Assembly (NCBI GenBank): GCA_016872535.1
Contig: VGZQ01000019.1
Coordinates: 1-42,943, forward strand
DNA from: Rhodospirillales bacterium
GTDB lineage: Bacteria; Pseudomonadota; Alphaproteobacteria; Rhodospirillales; 2-12-FULL-67-15
DNA length: 42,943 bases
Reading direction: 5' to 3'
The number at the start of each line of letters is the position of its first letter. Position 1 is the stretch's first letter. Under the pieces are notes generated by a model. The model was given only the letters and a program-made list of their open reading frames with translations, ran no database searches and was not told where the DNA came from. Below are positions 14,792-24,150 of the stretch, in pieces. The position numbers and the translations under genes are program-made.

Positions 14792-16111
14792 ATGCGCGTC
14801 GCCATGATCGGCACCGGCTACGTCGGACTCGTCTCCGGCGCGTGTTTCTCCGAATTCGGGGTCGAGGTCGCTTGCGTCGACAAGAACGGCGGCAAGATCG
14901 CCGATTTGCGCCAAGGCAAGATGCCGATCTACGAGCCGGGACTCGACGAACTGGTCGCGCGCAACGTCCAGGCCGGGCGGCTGTCGTTCTCGACCGATCT
15001 CGCCGCCGCGGTCAAGGGCGCGGACGCGGTGTTCATCGCGGTCGGCACGCCCAGCCGGCGCGGCGACGGCCACGCGGATTTGAGCTACGTTTATGCCGCC
15101 GCGCGCGAGGTGGCGGCGGCGTTGACCGGCTATGCCGTCATCGTCACCAAGTCGACGGTGCCGGTCGGCACCGGCCGCGAGGTCGAGCGCATCGTGCGCG
15201 AAACCCGGCCCGACGCCGACTTCGACGTCGTCTCCAACCCCGAATTCCTGCGCGAGGGCTCGGCCATCGGCGACTTCATGCGCCCCGACCGGGTGGTCAT
15301 CGGCGCGGAGACCGAGCGCGCGCGCGAACTGATGCGTCGGCTCTATCGGCCGCTCTACCTGATCGAAACCCCGATCATCTTCACCGCGCTGGAGACCGCC
15401 GAACTGATCAAGTACGCCGCCAACACCTTCCTCGCCACCAAGATCACCTTCATCAACGAGATCGCGGACTTGTGCGAAAAAGTCGGCGCCGACGTGCAGG
15501 ACGTCGCCAAGGGCATCGGCCTCGACGGCCGCATCGGGCGCAAATTCCTGCACGCGGGACCCGGCTACGGCGGTTCGTGTTTTCCCAAGGACACGCTCGC
15601 CCTGGTGCGCACCGCCGAAGCCGTCGGCAGCCCGATCCGCATTGTCGAGACGGTGGTGGCGGTCAACGAGCGGCGCAAGAAGGCGATGGCGGCGCGCGTC
15701 GTCGCGGCGTGCGGCGGCTCGGTCAAGGGCGCGACCATCGCGGTCCTCGGCCTCACCTTCAAGCCCAACACCGACGACATGCGCGATTCGCCGAGCCTGG
15801 AGATCGTGCCCGCGCTGCAAAAAGCGGGCGCCCGGGTGCGCGCCTACGACCCCGAAGGCATGAAGGAAGCCAAGGCGCTGCTGCCCGGCGTCGACTGGTG
15901 CCGGGACGCCTACGACGCGCTTCAAAACGCCGACGCGGGCGTGATCGTGACCGAGTGGAACCAGTTCCGCGCGCTCGATATGGCGCGGCTGCGCCAGATC
16001 ATGAAACGCCCGGTGCTGGTCGATTTGCGCAACATCTACCGCCCCGACGAAATAGCCGCCGCCGGCATCGCCTACCATTCCATCGGCCGGCCGCCGGCGG
16101 ACGCGAAATAG
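14792..16111 (+). CDS. UDP-glucose 6-dehydrogenase
   Basis: 439-aa enzyme oxidising UDP-glucose to UDP-glucuronate with two NAD per turn. The Rossmann motif MIGTGYVGLVSG starts at residue 5. The catalytic Cys263 is in GYGGSCFPKDT, the central helix holds the Lys and Asn of LIKYAANTFLATKITFINE, and the C-terminal UDP-binding domain carries LGLTFKPNTDDMRDSP. All expected catalytic residues are present. It follows galU by 38 bases, so substrate and enzyme are made together. Uronic-acid-containing exopolysaccharide or LPS is the likely use. Confidence 0.96.
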   Translation: MRVAMIGTGYVGLVSGACFSEFGVEVACVDKNGGKIADLRQGKMPIYEPGLDELVARNVQAGRLSFSTDLAAAVKGADAVFIAVGTPSRRGDGHADLSYVYAAAREVAAALTGYAVIVTKSTVPVGTGREVERIVRETRPDADFDVVSNPEFLREGSAIGDFMRPDRVVIGAETERARELMRRLYRPLYLIETPIIFTALETAELIKYAANTFLATKITFINEIADLCEKVGADVQDVAKGIGLDGRIGRKFLHAGPGYGGSCFPKDTLALVRTAEAVGSPIRIVETVVAVNERRKKAMAARVVAACGGSVKGATIAVLGLTFKPNTDDMRDSPSLEIVPALQKAGARVRAYDPEGMKEAKALLPGVDWCRDAYDALQNADAGVIVTEWNQFRALDMARLRQIMKRPVLVDLRNIYRPDEIAAAGIAYHSIGRPPADAK

Positions 16112-16115
16112 CCCG

Positions 16116-17510
16116 ATGGCCAAGGCCGGCGCTCGCGCCCTGCACCCGACGCTGCTGCGCGAATACGACATTCGCGGCATCGTCGGCAAAACCCTGACGG
16201 CGGAAGACGCGCGCGCCATCGGTCTGGCGTTCGGCTCGATCCTCGCCCGGGACGGCGGGCGCACGGTCGTGGTCGGCTACGACGGCCGCATCGAATCACC
16301 GGATTTGGAGCGGGCGCTGGTCCAAGGCCTGACGGCGACCGGCATGTCCGTCACCCGGATCGGCCTCGGGCCGACGCCGATGATCTATTTCGCCGCCCAC
16401 GACATGGCGAGCGACGGTTCGGTGATGGTGACCGGCTCGCACAATCCCCCCGAATACAACGGCTTCAAGTTTTCGCACCGGGGAAAACCCTTTTACGGCG
16501 CGGACATCCAGAATCTGGGGCGGGTCGCGGCCGAGGGCGCCTTTGCTTCCGGGCGCGGCGAAACCCGCGACCGCAACGTGCTGGATGCGTACGTCGCCCG
16601 CTTGGCCCGGGATCACCGGGGAACGCGCGAACTCGCGGTCGCCTGGGATCCCGGCAACGGCGCCGCCGGCGACGCGCTCGCGCGGCTGGTGCGGAAGCTG
16701 CCCGGACGCCACACGGTGATCAACGGCGCCATCGACGGGCGCTTTCCCGCCCATCACCCGGACCCCACGGTCGAAAAGAACCTCGCCCAACTCAAGGCCG
16801 CCGTGACCGGGGGCGGGTGCGACCTCGGCTTCGCCTTCGACGGCGACGCCGACCGTATCGGCATGGTCGACGGCCGGGGCCGCGTGCTGTGGGGCGACCA
16901 GATTTTGGTTCTGCTCGCGGGCGAAGTGCTCAAGGACGAGCCCGGCGCGACCATCATCGCCGACGTCAAGGCGAGCCAGGTGTTCTTCGACGAGATCGCC
17001 CGCCTCGGCGGCAGGCCGCTGATGTGGAAGACCGGCCATTCGCTGATCAAGGCCAAGATGCAGGAACTGAAGGCGCCGCTCGCGGGCGAGATGAGCGGAC
17101 ACATCTTCTTCCGTCACCGCTTCTACGGGGTCGACGACGCGCTCTACGCGGCGGTCAGGCTGCTGTCGGTGGTCGCGTCCGGCGACATGAGCCTCGCCGA
17201 ACTGCGCGACGCCTTGCCGGCCATGGTCAACACGCCGGAAATCCGCTTCGACTGCGCCGAGGACCGGAAATTCCGGGTGGTCGAGGAGGTTCAGCGCCGC
17301 CTCAAGACGGCGCCCGGCCTCGCGGTCGACGACGTGGACGGCGTGCGGGTGACGACCGCCGACGGCTGGTGGCTGCTGCGCGCGTCCAACACCCAGGCGG
17401 TGCTGGTCGCGCGCTGCGAATCGCGGAACGCCGAAGGCCTCGCCCGCCTCAAGGCCGCGCTCGCCGAGCAGCTGACGTTGAGCCGCGTCGCGATTCCCGA
17501 TCTCGGCTGA
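16116..17510 (+). CDS. Phosphomannomutase/phosphoglucomutase
   Basis: 464-aa alpha-D-phosphohexomutase. The phosphoserine loop TGSHNPPEYNG holds the catalytic Ser108. The metal loop FAFDGDADRIGMVD, the sugar-binding GEMSGHIFF and the C-terminal phosphate-binding loop (RASNTQAVLVARCE) are all visible. This is the domain order of AlgC-type enzymes that interconvert mannose or glucose 1- and 6-phosphates. It starts four bases after the UDP-glucose dehydrogenase, which implies one transcript. It would supply glucose-1-phosphate to GalU and mannose-1-phosphate to GDP-mannose routes. Confidence 0.94.
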   Translation: MAKAGARALHPTLLREYDIRGIVGKTLTAEDARAIGLAFGSILARDGGRTVVVGYDGRIESPDLERALVQGLTATGMSVTRIGLGPTPMIYFAAHDMASDGSVMVTGSHNPPEYNGFKFSHRGKPFYGADIQNLGRVAAEGAFASGRGETRDRNVLDAYVARLARDHRGTRELAVAWDPGNGAAGDALARLVRKLPGRHTVINGAIDGRFPAHHPDPTVEKNLAQLKAAVTGGGCDLGFAFDGDADRIGMVDGRGRVLWGDQILVLLAGEVLKDEPGATIIADVKASQVFFDEIARLGGRPLMWKTGHSLIKAKMQELKAPLAGEMSGHIFFRHRFYGVDDALYAAVRLLSVVASGDMSLAELRDALPAMVNTPEIRFDCAEDRKFRVVEEVQRRLKTAPGLAVDDVDGVRVTTADGWWLLRASNTQAVLVARCESRNAEGLARLKAALAEQLTLSRVAIPDLG

Positions 17511-17512
17511 CC

Positions 17513-17926
17513 ATGGCCGATTATTTTTTCTACGGCTCGCTGATGGACGCCGACGTGCTGTCGGCGGTGGCCGGCGAGCGCATCCCGCCCGGGCGCCTGA
17601 TCCCGGCGCGTCTGCCCGGTTACGAGCGCCTCGGCATGCGCCACGGCGTTTTTCCCACGCTGGTCGAATATCCGGGCGCCGAGGTGGCGGGAATGCTGGT
17701 GCGCGGCATCGACGCGGACGTCGCGCGGCGCCTCGCCCGTTACGAAGGCCCGGGCTACATCCTGGCGCGCCGGACGGTGACCACCGCCGACGGCCCGATC
17801 GAGGCCAACGTGTTCATCCTCATGCGTCCCGGCCGAACGTCGGGCAAGATTTGGGATTTCGAAACTTGGTGCCGCCGGCACAAACGCCGTCTGTTGCGCG
17901 CGCTGGCGAAGGATCGCGCGCGCTGA
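17513..17926 (+). CDS. Gamma-glutamylcyclotransferase-like protein
   Basis: 137-aa protein of the AIG2/GGCT fold. The N-terminal substrate loop FFYGSLMD and the later LARYEGPGYILARRTV, whose Glu is the expected acid/base, match the family. Proteins of this type release 5-oxoproline from gamma-glutamyl amines or peptides. The actual substrate is unknown. It starts two bases after the mutase stop, in the same operon, although no link to sugar nucleotides is obvious. The C-terminus is Arg/Lys-rich (RRHKRRLLRALAKDRAR). Confidence 0.85.
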   Translation: MADYFFYGSLMDADVLSAVAGERIPPGRLIPARLPGYERLGMRHGVFPTLVEYPGAEVAGMLVRGIDADVARRLARYEGPGYILARRTVTTADGPIEANVFILMRPGRTSGKIWDFETWCRRHKRRLLRALAKDRAR

Positions 17927-17933
17927 CGATTTC

Positions 17934-19217
17934 TCACGAGGCGTTGGCGTATTCGGCGTGCTCGGCGTCGATGGCGCGGATGCAGGCCATGTTCTTGGCC
18001 TGAAGCGCGGCGCAGGCCTTGGCCGCTTCCGCCTTGGAAAGACCGGCGATACGGGCGCGATAGATCGGCTTTCCCTTTTTCGGATTGGTCGGAACGATCT
18101 TGATCTCGCCGTTGCCGAGGGTCACGGGCGCGATCTTGGCCGCGGTTTGCGCCGCCTGTTCGGCGAGCGCGTAACGGTGGAACGCGCCGACCTGGATCAT
18201 CCATTGCCCGCCGGAGGCCTGCGCGGTTTCGGTTCGCGCGCGGGCGCGGTTTTGTGCCGGCGAAGGCGCCTGGCGCGCCGCGACCGCGGTCGGCTTGGCT
18301 TTGTCGGCCTTCGGCGTCGCTTGCGCGACCGAGGTGCGCATGCGTTCCGGCGCGGCGGGGAAATCGGCGATCCGGACGCCGGCCAGGGTTTCGAAGCCGC
18401 GATCGAGCAGATCGGCCATGCGCGCGTTGCGGGTCGCCGGCGAGCGGTCGCCCATGACCACGCCGATCACGCGGCGCTTGTCGCGCACGGCGGAGGCTAC
18501 GAGGTTGTAGCCGGACGCGCGGATGTAGCCGGTCTTGATGCCGTCGGCGCCGGAATAATCGCCGAGCAACTGGTTGTGATTGCGATGCGTGACGCCGGCG
18601 TGGGCGAATTCCGGCGTGGAAAAGACCGCATAATGGTGCGGAAAGTCGCGGATGATCGCGCGTCCGAGGACGGCCATGTCGCGCGCGGTGGTGACCTGGG
18701 CCGGATGCGGCAGGCCCGAGGCGTTGCGGAACACGGTCCGGGTCATGCCGAGCGCCTTGGCCTTGTCAGTCATCGCCAAGGCGAAATCGGATTCGCTGCC
18801 GGCGATGCGCTCGGCCAACGCCACCGTCATGTCGTTGGCCGATTTGGCGACGATGGCCAGCACCGCGTCGCGCACCAGGATGCTCTGGCCGGCGGGGACG
18901 TTGAGCTTGGAGGGCGATTGGGCGGCGGCGTTCTTCGACACCCGGATGCGTTCGTAGGGCGAAAGTTGGCCTTTATCCATCGCCTCGAAGGCGAGGTAGA
19001 GGGTCATGATCTTGACGAGCGACGCGGGATGCACCAGCCCGTCGGGATTGACCGCGTGCAGGACCCGGCCCGAATTCGCGTCGACCACCACCTGGGCGAA
19101 GGGCACTTCGGCGCGCAGCGCGGGCGCATCGATGAGAAGGCCGGCGGCGAGCAGGGCCGAAGCCCCGAAACGGGTCATGGCCGGAAACCAGGACGAACGG
19201 CAGGCGTTGGACGGCAT
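17934..19217 (-). CDS. D-alanyl-D-alanine carboxypeptidase with SPOR domain
   Basis: 427-aa low-molecular-weight penicillin-binding protein that trims the terminal D-Ala of peptidoglycan stem peptides in the periplasm. A signal peptide ends near ALRA-EV. Catalytic motifs are Ser66-x-x-Lys69 (HPASLVKIM), Ser126-Ala-Asn128 (KSAND) and Lys228-Thr-Gly (DGIKTGYI). A Pro/Ala-rich linker leads to a C-terminal SPOR domain (GGQWMIQVGAFHRYALAEQA to the end), which binds denuded glycan strands at division sites. An alternative ATG at 19178 (MTRFGASALL) would also give a signal peptide; neither has a clear ribosome site. It converges with the sugar operon, 7 bases apart. Confidence 0.93.
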   Translation of the reverse strand: MPSNACRSSWFPAMTRFGASALLAAGLLIDAPALRAEVPFAQVVVDANSGRVLHAVNPDGLVHPASLVKIMTLYLAFEAMDKGQLSPYERIRVSKNAAAQSPSKLNVPAGQSILVRDAVLAIVAKSANDMTVALAERIAGSESDFALAMTDKAKALGMTRTVFRNASGLPHPAQVTTARDMAVLGRAIIRDFPHHYAVFSTPEFAHAGVTHRNHNQLLGDYSGADGIKTGYIRASGYNLVASAVRDKRRVIGVVMGDRSPATRNARMADLLDRGFETLAGVRIADFPAAPERMRTSVAQATPKADKAKPTAVAARQAPSPAQNRARARTETAQASGGQWMIQVGAFHRYALAEQAAQTAAKIAPVTLGNGEIKIVPTNPKKGKPIYRARIAGLSKAEAAKACAALQAKNMACIRAIDAEHAEYANAS

Positions 19218-19518
19218 CGGATGGCTGAAGCGGCCCCTGGTGTTGTTTTTCCGTTGTCGGCGCCCGAATCGCGCACCGGACACCCTACGATTAGAGCCCA
19301 AGACCTCGTGCCGCCACAAGAGCGAGAGGAGGGGGCTACACCCGTTTAAAACCGATTACCGAACAAACGGTTAAAGCCGCCGTTTCCGTTCCAAGCAGGG
19401 AGCCGCCACGGTTTGCATATGCGAGAAAATGAATAGCTGATGGGTGTGGTTAAAATTAATTTATTTGTTTTCAATATGTTAAAAAACAACCATAAAATGG
19501 TGCTATGCACAAAAAAGG

Positions 19519-19547
19519 TTGACAGACGGGTTTTTAGAGCGTATTTG
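19519..19547 (+). promoter_or_regulatory. Sigma-70 promoter of the phasin gene
   Basis: Perfect -35 TTGACA at 19519-19524, a 17-bp spacer and -10 TATTTG at 19542-19547, preceded by an AT-rich upstream stretch. A start of transcription near 19554 would place the CTGC-N3-GCAG dyad in the initially transcribed region. Confidence 0.65.
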
Positions 19548-19560
19548 TTGGACCGTCACG

Positions 19561-19571
19561 CTGCATTGCAG
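19561..19571. promoter_or_regulatory. PhaR-type operator candidate
   Basis: CTGCATTGCAG is an exact CTGC-N3-GCAG dyad. PhaR repressors of polyhydroxyalkanoate genes in Paracoccus and relatives bind TGC-rich dyads of this form in front of phasin genes. Its position ~10 bases after the predicted transcription start suits repression that is relieved when PhaR binds nascent polymer. Confidence 0.6.
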
Positions 19572-19611
19572 CATCACAGAATTTCCGAAACCGAGGCAGA
19601 GGTTTTTCGCC

Positions 19612-20076
19612 ATGAACGCTCCCACCCGCAAGACCGCCGTCGCCAAAAGCGCCGATCTGATCGAATCCGTTTCCAGCGTCGCCAAGGACGCGATGGAGGG
19701 CTTCTTCAACCCCGCCGCCGCGACCAAGCAGTTCGAAACCGCCGTGGCGTTCGGCCGCGCCAACTGGGACGCCGCGTCCCAGGCCGGCAACGCGTTGCTG
19801 GCCGGCGCGCAGCAGATGGGCCAGGCGTGGCTGGCGCTGGCGCAGGAATCGATCGATGACGGCGTCGCCGCCGCGCGCCGCCTGACGGCGTGCCGCAGCA
19901 CGCCGGAATGGCTTGCGGCCCAGAGCGACATCGCCCAGGCCTCCTACGCCAAATACACGAGCAAGAGCCGCGCGCTCTCCGGTCTCGCGGTGAAACTCGC
20001 CGAGGACGTTTCGTCCCCGGTCGTTGCCCGCGCCGACGCGGCGCTCGGCGCCCTCGTCAAACCGACTGCTGCCTGA
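19612..20076 (+). CDS. Phasin-family protein
   Basis: 154-aa helical protein of the phasin family, which coats polyhydroxyalkanoate granules. Visible features are the Ala-rich amphipathic helices (MEGFFNPAAATKQFETAVAF, then QAGNALLAGAQQMGQAWLAL) and the family segment SQSDIAQASYAKY-like (AAQSDIAQASYAKYTSKSRA). No membrane span or signal is present. The start at MNAPTRKTAV follows a GAGG-type ribosome site. It is monocistronic: its own promoter and PhaR-like dyad lie upstream and a strong terminator downstream. No PHA synthase gene is in the window. Confidence 0.88.
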   Translation: MNAPTRKTAVAKSADLIESVSSVAKDAMEGFFNPAAATKQFETAVAFGRANWDAASQAGNALLAGAQQMGQAWLALAQESIDDGVAAARRLTACRSTPEWLAAQSDIAQASYAKYTSKSRALSGLAVKLAEDVSSPVVARADAALGALVKPTAA

Positions 20077-20112
20077 CCTCCCTCCCATCCCCCCAAGAGA
20101 CGGGCAGCATCC

Positions 20113-20152
20113 GCGCCCGGTGGATCCTCCCTCCACCGGGCGCATTCTTTTT
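20113..20152 (+). terminator. Rho-independent terminator after phasin
   Basis: A 12-bp perfect stem (GCGCCCGGTGGA at 20113-20124 with TCCACCGGGCGC at 20132-20143) and a 7-base loop, then ATTCTTTTT. It ends the phasin transcript before clpS. Confidence 0.85.
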
Positions 20153-20241
20153 GGTAAATGCGCGGGGCGCGCGCCGTCGGAACGCGGATTTGGCGGGGCG
20201 GATCATTTTCTTTATACTCCGGGGTCAGGGAATTCGTGGCC

Positions 20242-20628
20242 ATGACCCCTTCGTCCCACCGATTATCCAGCGTGCCGCCGAGCGGCCCTCCCCGGGTGCC
20301 GCCCGCGCGCCGCGACGACGACGGGACCCGGACCGGGCTCGCGGTCAAAACGCGGCCGAAGGTCAAGAGGCCGTCGCTCTACAAGGTGCTGCTGCTCAAC
20401 GACGACTACACGCCGATGGAGTTCGTCGTGCACGTGCTGGAGCGTTTTTTCGGCAAGTCGCACGAGGAAGCGACCCGGATCATGCTGCATGTCCATCACA
20501 AGGGGGTCGGCATCTGCGGCGTCTACACCTACGAGATCGCCGAGACCAAGGCCGGCCAGGTGATGGACCTCGCCCGCCAGCATCAGCACCCGCTCCAGTG
20601 CACCATCGAGAAGGAAGGGGACGGCTGA
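20242..20628 (+). CDS. clpS: ClpS, N-degron adaptor for ClpA
   Basis: 128-aa adaptor that delivers N-degron substrates to ClpAP. The core domain shows [20 protein letters not shown], the residues lining the N-degron pocket, then [20 protein letters not shown] and the C-terminal LQCTIEKE. The ~40-residue N-terminal arm is Pro/Arg-rich and probably flexible. The start MTPSSHRL was chosen because it immediately follows a GGTCAGGG sequence; the frame is open further upstream. clpA starts two bases after its stop, the usual clpS-clpA order. Confidence 0.95.
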   Translation: MTPSSHRLSSVPPSGPPRVPPARRDDDGTRTGLAVKTRPKVKRPSLYKVLLLNDDYTPMEFVVHVLERFFGKSHEEATRIMLHVHHKGVGICGVYTYEIAETKAGQVMDLARQHQHPLQCTIEKEGDG

Positions 20629-20630
20629 CC

Positions 20631-22946
20631 GTGTTGTCGCGCAATCTCGAGCAGACGCTGCACCGCGCGCTGGCGAGCGCCAGCCAACGCCGCCAGGAGT
20701 TCGCCACCCTCGAACATCTTCTCCTCGCGCTCTGCGACGACCCGGACGCGATATCGGTCTTCCGCGCCTGCGGCGTCGACGTGGAGTCGCTGCGCGCCGA
20801 GATGACCGAATTCGTCAACGGCGACCTCGCGCGCATGGGGCTCGTCCAGCGCAACCAGGAACCGAAGCCGACCGCCGGATTCCAGCGCGTCGTCCAGCGC
20901 GCGATCATGCACGTCCAATCCTCGGGCCGCGAGGAAGTGACCGGCGCCAACGTCCTGGTCGCGCTGTTTTCCGAGCGGGAAAGCCACGCGGTCTACAGCC
21001 TGCAAACGCGCGAAATGTCGCGGCTCGACGCGGTCAACTATATTTCCCACGGCATCGCCAAGGTCGGCGCCTCGCGCGCGCGCGGCACGCCCCACGGCGC
21101 CGACGAGGACGCGCAACCGGAAAAAATCGTGCGCAAGGGGCACGAGGCGCTCGACACCTATTGCGTCAACCTCAACAAGAAGGCGCGCGAAGGGCGCATC
21201 GACCCCCTGATCGGGCGCCACGCCGAAATCGAGCGCACCATCCAAATTCTCTGCCGGCGCAACAAGAACAATCCGCTGTTCGTCGGCGACGCCGGGGTCG
21301 GCAAGACCGCGATCGCGGAAGGCCTGGCGCGGCGCATCGTCCAGGGCGAGGTGCCCGAGGTGCTCAAGGACGCGACCATCTTCGCCCTCGACATGGGTTC
21401 GCTGCTCGCCGGCACCCGCTATCGCGGCGATTTCGAGGAACGCCTCAAGGCGGTCATCGGCGAAATCGAGAACACGCCCGGGGCCATCATGTTCATCGAC
21501 GAAATTCACACGGTGATCGGCGCGGGCGCGACCTCGGGCGGGTCGATGGACGCGTCCAATATCCTGAAACCCTCGCTCGCCGCCGGCGCGGTGCGCTGCA
21601 TGGGCTCGACCACCTACAAGGAATACCGCGCCCATTTCGAGAAGGATCGCGCGCTGGTGCGCCGCTTCCAGAAGATCGACGTCTACGAGCCGTCGATCGA
21701 GGACGCGGTCAAGATCGTCAAGGGCCTGAAGCCCTATTTCGAGAAGCACCACAAGGTCCATTACACCGAGGGCGCGCTGCGCGCCGCGGTCGAACTGGCG
21801 GCGCGCCATATCCACGACCGCAAGCTGCCCGACAAGGCGCTCGACGTCATCGACGAAGTCGGGGCTTCCCGCATGCTGCTGCCCGAACCGAAGCGCAAGC
21901 GCACGGTGAGCGTCAAGGACGTGGAAACGGTGGTCGCCAAGATCGCGCGCATTCCCCCGAAGAGCGTGTCGATCGACGACCGCAAGGCGCTCGGCACCCT
22001 CGAAGCCGACCTCAAGGCGGTGGTGTTCGGCCAGGACAAGGCGATCGAATCGCTGGCGTCGTCCATAAAGCTCGCCCGCGCGGGCCTGCGCGAGGGCGAA
22101 AAGCCGATCGGCTGCTATCTGTTTTCCGGGCCGACCGGCGTCGGCAAGACCGAGGTCGCGCGCCAGCTCGCCAAGATCCTCGGCGTGCAATTGGTGCGCT
22201 TCGACATGTCGGAATACATGGAGCGCCACTCGGTTTCGCGCCTGATCGGCGCGCCGCCGGGCTACGTCGGCTTCGACCAGGGCGGCCTTCTGACCGACGC
22301 GGTCGATCAGCAGCCGCACACGGTGTTGCTGCTCGACGAAATCGAAAAGGCGCACCCCGATCTGTTCAACATTCTTTTGCAGATCATGGACCACGGCAAG
22401 CTCACCGACCATAATGGCAAGAGCGTCAATTTCCGCAACGTGATCCTGATCATGACCACCAACGCGGGCGCGGCCGAAATGGCCAAGGCCCCGATCGGGT
22501 TCGAGCGCATCGAGCGCGAAGGTGACGACAAGGAAGCGATCGAGCGCGCCTTTTCGCCCGAATTCCGCAACCGGCTCGACGCCGTGGTGTCGTTCGCCCA
22601 TCTGCCGCCGGAGGTGGTGGCGCGCGTGGTGGACAAGTTCATCCTCGAGCTCGAGCTGCAACTCGAGGAACACGGCGTGATCCTGGAAATCACCGACGGC
22701 GCGCGCGCCTGGCTCGCCCGCACCGGCTACGACCGGCAGATGGGCGCCCGTCCGCTCGCCCGCGTCATCCAGGAGCACATCAAGAAGCCGCTCGCCGACC
22801 AGCTGCTGTTCGGCCGCCTGGCTTCGGGCGGGGTCGCCCTGGTGCGCGAGGCGGACGGCAAGTTGGCGATCGATTACCCCGACCCTTCCGGGCGCACCCT
22901 TCCGGCCAAGCGCAAGGACCGCAAGCCGCCGGCGCTGGTGGAGTAG
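20631..22946 (+). CDS. clpA: ClpA, ATPase subunit of ClpAP protease
   Basis: 771-aa Hsp100 unfoldase. An N-terminal repeat domain (LSRNLEQTLHRALASASQRR...) docks ClpS. Two AAA+ modules follow: the first has Walker A GDAGVGKTA near 219 and the second GPTGVGKTE near 500. Arg fingers and the C-terminal D2 small domain (GARPLARVIQEHIKKPLADQ) are present. The GTG start at 20631 is chosen because VLSRNLEQ aligns with the normal MLSRNLEQ beginning of ClpA. The protein is full length. It unfolds substrates into ClpP, which is not in the window. Confidence 0.97.
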   Translation: MLSRNLEQTLHRALASASQRRQEFATLEHLLLALCDDPDAISVFRACGVDVESLRAEMTEFVNGDLARMGLVQRNQEPKPTAGFQRVVQRAIMHVQSSGREEVTGANVLVALFSERESHAVYSLQTREMSRLDAVNYISHGIAKVGASRARGTPHGADEDAQPEKIVRKGHEALDTYCVNLNKKAREGRIDPLIGRHAEIERTIQILCRRNKNNPLFVGDAGVGKTAIAEGLARRIVQGEVPEVLKDATIFALDMGSLLAGTRYRGDFEERLKAVIGEIENTPGAIMFIDEIHTVIGAGATSGGSMDASNILKPSLAAGAVRCMGSTTYKEYRAHFEKDRALVRRFQKIDVYEPSIEDAVKIVKGLKPYFEKHHKVHYTEGALRAAVELAARHIHDRKLPDKALDVIDEVGASRMLLPEPKRKRTVSVKDVETVVAKIARIPPKSVSIDDRKALGTLEADLKAVVFGQDKAIESLASSIKLARAGLREGEKPIGCYLFSGPTGVGKTEVARQLAKILGVQLVRFDMSEYMERHSVSRLIGAPPGYVGFDQGGLLTDAVDQQPHTVLLLDEIEKAHPDLFNILLQIMDHGKLTDHNGKSVNFRNVILIMTTNAGAAEMAKAPIGFERIEREGDDKEAIERAFSPEFRNRLDAVVSFAHLPPEVVARVVDKFILELELQLEEHGVILEITDGARAWLARTGYDRQMGARPLARVIQEHIKKPLADQLLFGRLASGGVALVREADGKLAIDYPDPSGRTLPAKRKDRKPPALVE

Positions 22947-22971
22947 GCCCGCCGTCCGGCGGCCGCCGCCG

Positions 22972-24081
22972 ATGCTCAAATCCTGGCTCGCCGGCACGCG
23001 CGTGCTCGACCTCGGCCAATACCTGCCGGGGCCCGGGGCGGCGCAAATCCTCGCCGATCTCGGCGCCGACGTACTCAAGGTGGAGCCGCCCTCGGGCGAT
23101 CCCCTGCGCGCCCTCGATCCCGTGACGGGAAATCCCGTCTCGGGCGTTTCGCCCTATTACGCGTCGATTAATGCCGGAAAGCGCGTCCTCCGCCTCGATC
23201 TCAAGAGCGAGGAGGGCAAACGAGCGTTCGCGCGGCTGGCGGAGGTCGCCGATGTGTTGATCGAATCCTTCCGGCCCGGCGCGCTCGCCAAGCTCGGGTT
23301 CGGCGCCGATCGCTTGCGCGCCGCGAATCCGCGCCTGATCCATGTCGCGCTTTCGGGCTACGGCCAGTCCGGTCCGCTCGCCGTTACCGCCGGGCACGAC
23401 CTCAACTACCTCGCGTTTGCCGGATTATTGGCGGCGAGCGGGCCGCATGCCGCGCCGGCCATTACGTTTCCGCCCATCGCCGATCACGCCAGCGCCATGC
23501 ATGCGGCGCTCTGCGCCCTCGGCGGCCTGCTCGGGCGCGCGCGCACGGGGCAGGGGGCGTTCATCGACGTCTCGCTTGCCGAAACCGTTCTCGCCTGGCA
23601 GGGATGGGGCCTGACCGCGGCCCGGGCGGGCGCCGCCCCCGCGCGCGAAGGGGCGCTGCTCAACGGCGGCGCCGCGTATTACCGGATTTATCGTACCGGC
23701 GACGGGAAATTCGTCGCCCTGGGGGCGATCGAAAAAGCGTTTTGGCGCAACTTCTGCGAAGCCGTGGCCCGACGTGATTGGACCGACCGCCACGCCGACC
23801 CGTTGCCGCAAACCGCACTCATCGCCGAAGTCGCGGACGTTTTCGCGGGCGCGCCCCGCGCCGAATGGGATCGCAGACTCAAGAACGTCGATTGCTGCTA
23901 CCAACCGGTGTTGGATTACGGCGAAGTGCCGGCGCATCCGCATGTCGCGGCGCGCGGATTGGTGCGCGGGGCCGAAGCCGCGTTTGCCGCGATCGTCGAT
24001 GGCGAGCCGCCGTCCATGCGGGCGCCTCATCGGGATGTAACCATAGAAGAAGCCGTGGCGGCGTGGGTCGAAACGGTGTAA
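22972..24081 (+). CDS. CaiB/BaiF family, alpha-methylacyl-CoA racemase-like
   Basis: 369-aa family III CoA-transferase fold. N-terminal GTRVLDLGQYLPGP and KVEPPSGDPLR are typical. The pair His142 (TAGHDLNYLAF) and Asp171 (PPIADHASAM) match the catalytic His and Asp of alpha-methylacyl-CoA racemases, which invert the 2-methyl centre of branched acyl-CoA. A CoA-transferase activity cannot be excluded. Its position 25 bases after clpA is probably coincidental. A role with the acyl-CoA synthetase and dienoyl-CoA reductase-like genes in lipid catabolism is plausible. Confidence 0.9.
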   Translation: MLKSWLAGTRVLDLGQYLPGPGAAQILADLGADVLKVEPPSGDPLRALDPVTGNPVSGVSPYYASINAGKRVLRLDLKSEEGKRAFARLAEVADVLIESFRPGALAKLGFGADRLRAANPRLIHVALSGYGQSGPLAVTAGHDLNYLAFAGLLAASGPHAAPAITFPPIADHASAMHAALCALGGLLGRARTGQGAFIDVSLAETVLAWQGWGLTAARAGAAPAREGALLNGGAAYYRIYRTGDGKFVALGAIEKAFWRNFCEAVARRDWTDRHADPLPQTALIAEVADVFAGAPRAEWDRRLKNVDCCYQPVLDYGEVPAHPHVAARGLVRGAEAAFAAIVDGEPPSMRAPHRDVTIEEAVAAWVETV

Positions 24082-24150
24082 GAAACGCCGGCTCCAGCGG
24101 ATTGCCATGCGGCGTCGGATTATAAGAAGCATCCTGGGGGAGGGAGCGTC

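Larger units (their letters stand above)
19218..19611. other. AT-rich regulatory gap before phasin
   Basis: 394 bases without a gene. The part from ~19420 to 19515 is markedly AT-rich for this genome (runs such as TTAAAATTAATTTATTTG). It ends in a good promoter and a CTGC-N3-GCAG dyad just before the phasin gene. The left part carries the upstream region of the carboxypeptidase. Confidence 0.7.

Noticed and set aside
20583-23078. 831-aa minus-strand frame opposite clpA
   Set aside because: Shadow of clpA; no protein-like features.
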